From Triglochin maritima (taxonomy: Eukaryota; Streptophyta; Magnoliopsida; Alismatales; Juncaginaceae): a stretch of DNA of 64,000 nt. The notes beneath the pieces are model-generated. The model ran no database searches. It had not been told where the DNA came from and was given only the letters and a program-made list of their open reading frames with translations. Positions 57,605 to 64,000 of the stretch are shown here, piece after piece. Each line of letters begins with the position of its first letter. Position 1 is the stretch's first letter. Both the position numbers and the translations under genes were made by a program. Location of the stretch: NCBI GenBank assembly GCA_963682175.1, contig OY821772.1, positions 44,848,925-44,912,924 on the forward strand, given 5' to 3'.

Positions 57605-59734
57605 ATGGTGATGGTGATGGGGACGACTCACCTGCAGGACCTCCCGGACGCAATCCTCACCACCATCTTCGTCCTCCTCTCCGACACCCGATCCCGCAAC
57701 GCCGCGTCCCTCATCTCCCACCGTTGGCGCGCCCTCGAGCGATCCACCCGCACCTCCCTAACGCTCCGTGGAAACGTCCGCCACCTCTTTCAGCTTCCCA
57801 CATGCTTCCCCGCCGTCGTCCACCTCGACCTCTCCGTCCTCTCCCCCTGGGGCTACTCCTTCCTCGACCACGACCACCACGTCGTCGCCGGCTGCCTTCG
57901 GAGAGCCTTCCCCAAAGTCGTCTCTCTCACCGTCTACGGCCGGACCCCGTCCACCGTCGACGCGTTGGCGAGGCAGTGGCCGGGGATGCGGAGGGTGAAG
58001 ATCGTGAGGTGGCACCAGAGGCCGCCTTCCCCCTTCGGGGCGGATCTGGTGCCGTTGCTCGAGGGATGTTCGGGTTTGACGGAGCTCGATCTCTCCAGCT
58101 TTTATTGCTGGACGGAGGACGTGACTGTCGCGCTCCAGTCGTCGAGGTTTTCTTCTGCCAACTCCCTCACCAGGCTTGATCTCATCAATCGGTCGTCGTT
58201 GGAGGGGTTTAAGTCCACGGAGTTGGTTACGATCTCCGTGAATTGCCCTAAATTGGAGCATCTCTCCGCGCCCTGCGTGTTCGATCCTCGGGACAACGAC
58301 TTCGTAGGGGACGAGGCGCTGCTTGCGATTGGCCGGAACTGTAAGAGTTTGACGAAACTTCACCTTGTCGATCAGTCTGCGGTTTCGAATCTCAGGACGG
58401 AGGTTGGTGATGGGGAAGATATCGAGGCTGGGATCACTTTGCTGGGGCTTGAGAATTTCTTCTCTGCAATTCCTGTCATGGAGGATTTGGTTTTGGATGT
58501 CTGTCATAATGTCACCCATGCCGGCCCGGCAATGGAGGTTTTGAGTAGGAGATGTACTAAACTTCGATCGCTCAAGCTTGGTCGGTTCCAGGGTGTTTGT
58601 AGAGCTAAGGCGTTACATCTTGATGGTATTGCAGTTCGCGGTGGGTTGATGGCGCTTTCGCTGAAGAATTCAGCTGATTTGACTGACTCTGGACTTGTAG
58701 CTATCGGCCATGGATGCTCGAGGCTGTCGAAGTTGGAGTTGCAGGGGTGTCGGTTGGTAACTGAGGTAGGGTTGAGGAAGATGGTGAGTATGCTCCGGTC
58801 AACCCTCGTCGATGTCAGCATCTCTTACTGTATGCATTTGGATGCTGCACGAAGTCTGAGTGCGTTGGAACCAATCCGTGATCGAATTTTCCGGTTGCAT
58901 ATTGATTGTGTGTGGTCCACGGAGGAGCAGGACCTGCCAGAGCCCGTTCCCAATGGGGAGAATAATTCTTTCGGCCTTGATATTGATGATCACGAAGATG
59001 AATGCCTGGAAGAAGAATGTAGTGCCATTGCGACAGAGATTGGATGCAATTTAACTTCTAAGAAATGCAGATTCTCGGAAGGAAACACATCATGCTTTGA
59101 TGAGTCCAATGAGTTGGGATACTGGTGTAAAACATGGAACAACCTGAGGTACCTCTCCCTTTGGGTGCGTGTTGGAGAACTGCTACTTCCCTTGGCCGAT
59201 TTGGGATTGGAGTGTTGTCCCGAGCTTGAGGAGATTTGCATCAAAATAGAAGGCGACTGCAGAAACTGCCCAGTGACGCTGAATCAATCATTCGGGTTGA
59301 TTTCTCTTATCTATTACCCTGCATTGACAAAGATGAAACTGGACTGCGGAGATGTGATAGGATATGTTCTTACAGCTCCAGAGGGTCAGATGGATCTGAG
59401 CCTCTGGGAAAGGTTCTACCTTAGTGGTATTGAAAAGTTGAGCCTTGCTGAGCTAGACTACTGGCCACCACAGGACAGAGATATGAACCAGAGGAGCTTG
59501 TCCCTGCCAGCAGTTGCCTTGCTTGCGCAATGTGCAACATTGAGGAAACTATTCATCCATGGGACAGCGAACGAACACTTCCTGGGGTTTTTGCTTAACA
59601 TACCAAACCTGAGAGATGTGCAGCTGAGGGAGGATTACTACCCGGCACCGGACAACGATACCAGTACCGAGATGAGAGTGGATTCTTGTAGCCGCTTTGA
59701 GGATGCATTAAATAGGCGCCTGACACCTGACTAA
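57605..59734 (+). CDS. MAX2: F-box/LRR protein MAX2 (D3), strigolactone and karrikin signalling
   Basis: This is the F-box subunit of an SCF ubiquitin ligase that, with D14 or KAI2, marks SMXL/D53 repressors for degradation; it acts in the nucleus. The intronless frame of 709 residues is close to Arabidopsis MAX2 (693). The F-box is at about 10-50 (LQDLPDAILTTIFVLLSD..SLISHRWRALERSTR). Leucine-rich repeats follow, with family blocks HLDLSVLSPWGYSFL, LRSLKLGRFQGVC, DLTDSGLVAIGHGC and RLHIDCVWS. An acidic, divergent insert lies at about 445-490. The C-terminus has IKIEGDCR, KMKLDCGD, ELDYWPPQDRDMNQRSLSLP and DNDTSTEMRVDSCSRFED, all MAX2 hallmarks. The N-terminus MVMVMG offers three Met starts; any would keep the F-box. 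Confidence 0.98.
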   Translation: MVMVMGTTHLQDLPDAILTTIFVLLSDTRSRNAASLISHRWRALERSTRTSLTLRGNVRHLFQLPTCFPAVVHLDLSVLSPWGYSFLDHDHHVVAGCLRRAFPKVVSLTVYGRTPSTVDALARQWPGMRRVKIVRWHQRPPSPFGADLVPLLEGCSGLTELDLSSFYCWTEDVTVALQSSRFSSANSLTRLDLINRSSLEGFKSTELVTISVNCPKLEHLSAPCVFDPRDNDFVGDEALLAIGRNCKSLTKLHLVDQSAVSNLRTEVGDGEDIEAGITLLGLENFFSAIPVMEDLVLDVCHNVTHAGPAMEVLSRRCTKLRSLKLGRFQGVCRAKALHLDGIAVRGGLMALSLKNSADLTDSGLVAIGHGCSRLSKLELQGCRLVTEVGLRKMVSMLRSTLVDVSISYCMHLDAARSLSALEPIRDRIFRLHIDCVWSTEEQDLPEPVPNGENNSFGLDIDDHEDECLEEECSAIATEIGCNLTSKKCRFSEGNTSCFDESNELGYWCKTWNNLRYLSLWVRVGELLLPLADLGLECCPELEEICIKIEGDCRNCPVTLNQSFGLISLIYYPALTKMKLDCGDVIGYVLTAPEGQMDLSLWERFYLSGIEKLSLAELDYWPPQDRDMNQRSLSLPAVALLAQCATLRKLFIHGTANEHFLGFLLNIPNLRDVQLREDYYPAPDNDTSTEMRVDSCSRFEDALNRRLTPD

Positions 59735-60068
59735 AGATTTAACGATTTGAACATTTGTGTATATTTTGCTCTTAAGCAGATGTAACTAAGTAATGAATCA
59801 CAGAACCACAGTAATGGTTTATTTTCCTTTATTTGAGGCAAAATTTAAAACAGCTTGGCACATATAAACCTTGTAAGGTTTCTCAGCAAATGATACATTA
59901 TGCATCCGGAAAAGATAATACAATGAGGTAATGAAAATTTGACCATCGCAAGGGACCCGTCTAATGATACAACATCAAAGGGCCGCTAATTTACAACTCA
60001 AGCAAATCCAGTTTTTCACATCTCTATAGTATTTGTACAATCATAGGCTGCATAGCTAAGTAATAACT
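59735..60068. other. Convergent 3' intergenic space
   Basis: The stop codons of MAX2 (+) and of the kinase gene (-) are 334 bp apart, so both 3' untranslated regions and polyadenylation sites must fit or overlap here. No other feature is seen. Confidence 0.7.
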
Positions 60069-63000
60069 CTAACAAAGGGTGTACTCGCAGTCAAGCAAGC
60101 GTGAGAGAATTTCTTCACAACTTGGTCGTTCATTTGGTTCAGCCCAGCAATCTGAGATAGTATATGACAAGAGGATGTGATCCAAAAGAGAAAATATACT
60201 TAGGAACATGAGAAAAATAACTCAGACAGATGCAGACCTGCAATGAGTTTCCCCAGAGGACCCTCGGGAATCTCCAGTTTTGCACCTTCATTAGCAACAG
60301 CATAGATCACCTGCGACGGAAGAATCAATGGAAAAGAATCACACGTCAGACAATATTTTTTGAAAAATAAATTTTAATATTTTAGGAGAAATACTTGACT
60401 TACCTGTACTGGTGGTGTGCCCTGCCAAGGTCGATTTAGGGTACAAAGTTCCCACATTATCACTCCAAGACTGAAGATATCACATTTCTCGGTAAATGGT
60501 TCCTGACGGATGAGTTCGGGGGCCATCCATTCTGGAGTCCCAGCAGATGAGTTATCTTTCATGGGAACATCCGTCATGACTCGGGATAATCCAAAATCAC
60601 ATATCTTGACAGCCCAGTGTTTATTAACAAGACAGTTTGCACTTTTGATATCCCGGTGAACTATTTTCATCCGATGAATGCACAGTAACCCCCTGTCAGA
60701 AGATAAGCCATTTGTCAATCACCAAATTCTCTTAAGCACTCATTAACGAGTGTACAAAATAAAAACTCTATAACTACAACCCTACTAGAAAATTATGACC
60801 GGGTCCAAGTGACAATACCACCTTCATAGCTGACTGATCCAAATACACTAGATACTAAGGAATCTTCCTACCAAACCTTTTGATGATTCCATTTATTACC
60901 ACCAAAACTTAAAAATCCATAACGCTACATGAAGATACTGCTATAAAAACAAACACGCATTGTTCTCAAATAAAAGAAGCTACACAAATTCCTATTTCGT
61001 TTAGAGTAACTAATTTAGACAAGTTGTAACGTCAAAAATTACATGAAGTGTTGTGCTTGATCATGTTTGCCTTGTCCACCACATGTTCATGTTGTGTCCG
61101 AGAAGTATCCGAGCTTGTAAAATATCCAAACTACCTTTGGACACACAATGTGGCACATCCAATTTGTGTCGAGGGTAGTTTGCGTCAGACACAAACGTGA
61201 CACGTACGGAAGTCGATTTGAAGTGCCTAAGCTTCCTAGAAGTGTGCACTTGTCCTTTTTTACACAAATAAGGAATGTACGTCCAATTCTCCCTCCTTCA
61301 ATGTAAGGTTGAGATAAAATGAAACTTAAAAACCTAAACCTAAGGCAAGGAGAACCTGAGATTAGCCAACCGTACTCAACTCTTGTGCCTCTTTTTTCCT
61401 CTCAACAAAACTCAATCTTGTCGTGAAGATTATTTGAGGATTAAGGTTTCAAGGTGACAAAATATCTCAAGAGTGCCCACCCAGATATTCATAAGAATTC
61501 CTAGGTTTCTGTTACTTACATTTGATCTAACTGTTGTTTGTCGAAAACAAAATTTTCTTGCCCACTTGATCTTACTACTCTCCTGAGGTGTTTTTTTTGT
61601 AATGGTATTATATCTTACATGAAGTCGCCAGCATCTTTTATTGCAATCAGTATACAATGTGAATCTGGAAATTCTTAAACATCGTTCAGGACCTGGTAAT
61701 GTCAACTATGTAATTCACATTCAGAGAGAAGATTTTATCCATAAAAGAATGTTTTCATTGGATCCATTTGCATCTATTGGAAAGACGATCAACAGCAAGT
61801 ACATAAACAACTGCCTACGGAATGTAGGAACATCATCACCCCGTTGGAAGTTAATGTCCAAAATTACCTTAACTTCTCTATACTTTATATATCAAAAGAT
61901 TGAAAGTAGCCCCTATAATCAGGCAGTGCCGGTAACCAGGACACGACAACGTTAAGGGGAATTAAGGCATGGGAATAAAAAATGCCTAATGCAAGATTAA
62001 GATTCATAATGAAAGGCAAATAAAGAAGAGAGATGAAATATAAGCTTGCCTGCAAATATCACGAAGCATTTTCAACCTCCTACGCCAGCTTAGCCTCCTT
62101 TTCTGACCACTTATGTGTATTAAATAGTATAAAGATCCCATTTCCATGAACTCCGTAACCATGGATAAATGAGGGGGCTTCGTACATGCGCCAAGAAATA
62201 ATATAACTGAAACAAATAACCTTTATCAACAAAAAGTAACAATCTCGAACGGGGCACTGAAATCATTAAGGGTATGAGGTAGTAAATAAACTTCAGCTGA
62301 GGAGCAGTGAATATCACCACTCAAGACAAATGGAACATGTATCTTTAGTGGAAATTCTACATGTCCACCAATAAGTTGTAAGTTGTAAGGAAATAGTTGA
62401 TGGAAGAGAAATACAGTTAGTAAAAGCATAGACTAGTACCATTTGGATGACGAAGCCGACTGAAAGAATCACAAAAAAATAGTCAGTACAGTTTTTTTCA
62501 GAAAGGTCAAGTCAAAATTTTGTTGGCAAGAATTAATAACCTTAGTATGGATATTTCATTGCAGAAATCTTCCATGTTTTCCGCGGTAAAATCTTGCTCT
62601 AGGAAAATTTTGATTGCAACATCTGTCCCATTCCAGATACCCCGAAAAACTTCACCAAAAGAGCCTGTATGACAGACATCAAATGTCATACCAAGCAACA
62701 GTATCACTCATTCACTCGTTTACAGGGAAAATATTAATTTTCAAGTCAGTCAAGATAAAACCTTAAGGAAAGATAAACCTATAAACATAGAAATCTATCA
62801 ACCAACGCAATCTGTATAAAAATATCTCGACATGAAAGTTATTCTTTACATCATCCCTACAGCTTGCTTACTAAAATATATTTCTTGACATGAAACCCTT
62901 CTAGCACTCACAAGAAGATACACCTTGAATGAGCTGCACTGACTAAAAATTGAAAAAAAGCAACGTCTTGAATGCCTGTCCTTGTAGAAATTTGAAAAAT

Positions 63001-63963
63001 GGTGCATTTTAATTCACTTCTACAGGTACACCACATTGAAAATTAGAAAGCCAACCCATCAACTTGAACTTGTAGGCATCCCTAAGAACTATGTTGTGAA
63101 AAGGCTTCTGAACAATTTGCACTTCTTTATGTATTGTGACATTGTAGTAGTCCTTTGCGTTTCAATCATCGGTCAACTGGAAAACAACCTCTATATTAGT
63201 TCAAGGGTAAAGCCGTGTACATTCAAGCCCACCACCCTCTCCCGTGCCTACAGTCGAGCCCCTCTTTTGAGGCTTTAGGACAACAGTGTTGTTGACAACG
63301 GGCATAGATGTTTTACGATTAAAAATGTTCTTGTTTCTTCAAAATTAAAAATGAAATTATCTTTTATAAGAAATTCAGAAAACGAAAAGCAAGGCACCAC
63401 ATTTTTTGAAGTTTCATGAATGGCCAACGACCTAGGCCAAACATGGCTTCATTATGTTTTACAATTTATCAGCTTATCTTATAAGGAAAAGTATGTGATG
63501 TCTTCAGGTGACCGAAGAAACTGTGAGTACATGTAAATATTAATTTAACTTTGTTGCACTAACAGATAGAACTTCAAAAACCCACACAAACAATTAGACA
63601 TGATTTTATAACTACTAAATTGATTTAGAGAGAAAGAAGATGCCAAGCACCCATGAAGAAACAGTAATTACCAATGCCAACACGGGTTCCAACAGTCAAC
63701 TCAGAGAAATCAATATACCATTCTTTGTAAAGCAATAATGGTTGGTTCAGGAACTGCGAAGACTGCAAGACCTTACTCCAGGTTGAAGCACAATCTTCTG
63801 TTCTTAACAAGTTGTCTCCATTTCTGTTAGAAGATTCACACCTCGGATCATGAGGAGATGAAGGTAATGAAGAGGACTTCTGTTCTGAACTTATCTGATT
63901 TCTTGAATGACCAAGTATAGAAGAAGACATTTGGTCATGTACATTAAGGTCCTCCCTTGAAAC
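60069..63963 (-). CDS. Raf-like (TKL) protein kinase, 3' seven exons
   Basis: This is a predicted Ser/Thr kinase of the plant Raf-like MAPKKK group; the partner is unknown. Exons (minus strand) are 63963-63672, 62664-62541, 62459-62440, 62206-62050, 60692-60404, 60310-60238 and 60151-60069: 1,038 nt, 345 residues, in frame. A Ser-rich linker is followed by the kinase domain: glycine loop VGIGSFGEV, lysine in VAIKIF, catalytic loop HRDIKSANCLV, DFGLSR, and GTPEWMAPELI in the activation region. It ends LLDCEYTLC just after the domain, as in C-terminal-kinase Raf-like proteins. One exon is only 20 nt and the 62050 junction uses a GC donor. The 5' exons and start codon lie beyond the right edge; 63964-64000 is intron with a good acceptor. 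Confidence 0.93.
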
Positions 63964-64000
63964 CTGAATCAGAGAGACTAAGTCAGAAATGTGGCTACAT

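Noticed and set aside
57758..58519. 253-residue frame antisense to MAX2
   Set aside because: Produced by the GC-rich MAX2 sequence on the other strand; no domain.

Overview
The window is nuclear DNA of a flowering plant, probably a eudicot. It has large AT-rich intergenic spaces, spliced genes with short introns, plant-only gene families (JAZ/TIFY, trihelix, DUF4228, MAX2) and many nested Ty1/copia, PIF/Harbinger, hAT-like and CACTA-like elements. Nothing in it looks bacterial or organellar. The species was not identified.

Layout. 1-3000: the end of a CACTA-like transposon (terminus at 920), then a Gypsy-type LTR that carries a striking array of GGTCGACC palindromes (1504-2138). 3906-9253 (-): a five-exon JAZ repressor whose last intron, which splits the Jas motif, holds a 4.4-kb copia composite (about 4097-8465). 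13906-14835 (-): a trihelix transcription factor. 15671-17807: a PIF/Harbinger element with a frameshifted transposase. 18432-18912: a long foldback. 22101-24880: a three-layer nest (solo LTR inside a hAT-like element inside a PIF-like remnant). 27480-32757 (-): a copia element whose gag-pol frame is split by a 642-bp hAT-like insertion with a perfect 8-bp target duplication. 35260-35742 (-): a DUF4228 protein. 37126-37872: a Harbinger-type MITE. 38948-44785 (+): a decayed copia element with a long LTR that carries a second palindrome cluster. 48428-49381 (+): PEX7. 53370-53919 (-): a copia gag relic. 54413-54756: a MITE. 55779-56664: a transposon-like element rich in GGGTCGG. 57605-59734 (+): MAX2. 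60069 to beyond the right edge (-): the 3' seven exons of a Raf-like protein kinase gene.

Host genes. Six are supported. JAZ and MAX2 act in the jasmonate and the strigolactone/karrikin pathways. PEX7 is the peroxisomal PTS2 import receptor. The trihelix protein, the DUF4228 protein and the Raf-like kinase are regulatory or stress-type families. They do not form an operon or cluster. MAX2 and the kinase gene converge with only 334 bp between stop codons.

Main result. The JAZ Jas intron has been enlarged from about 136 bp to 4,505 bp by antisense copia sequence, and reading through its donor site meets a stop codon at once. The predicted truncated product is the kind of JAZ known to act as a jasmonate-insensitive repressor. 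The second notable signal is a palindrome array present in two LTRs that otherwise look unrelated.
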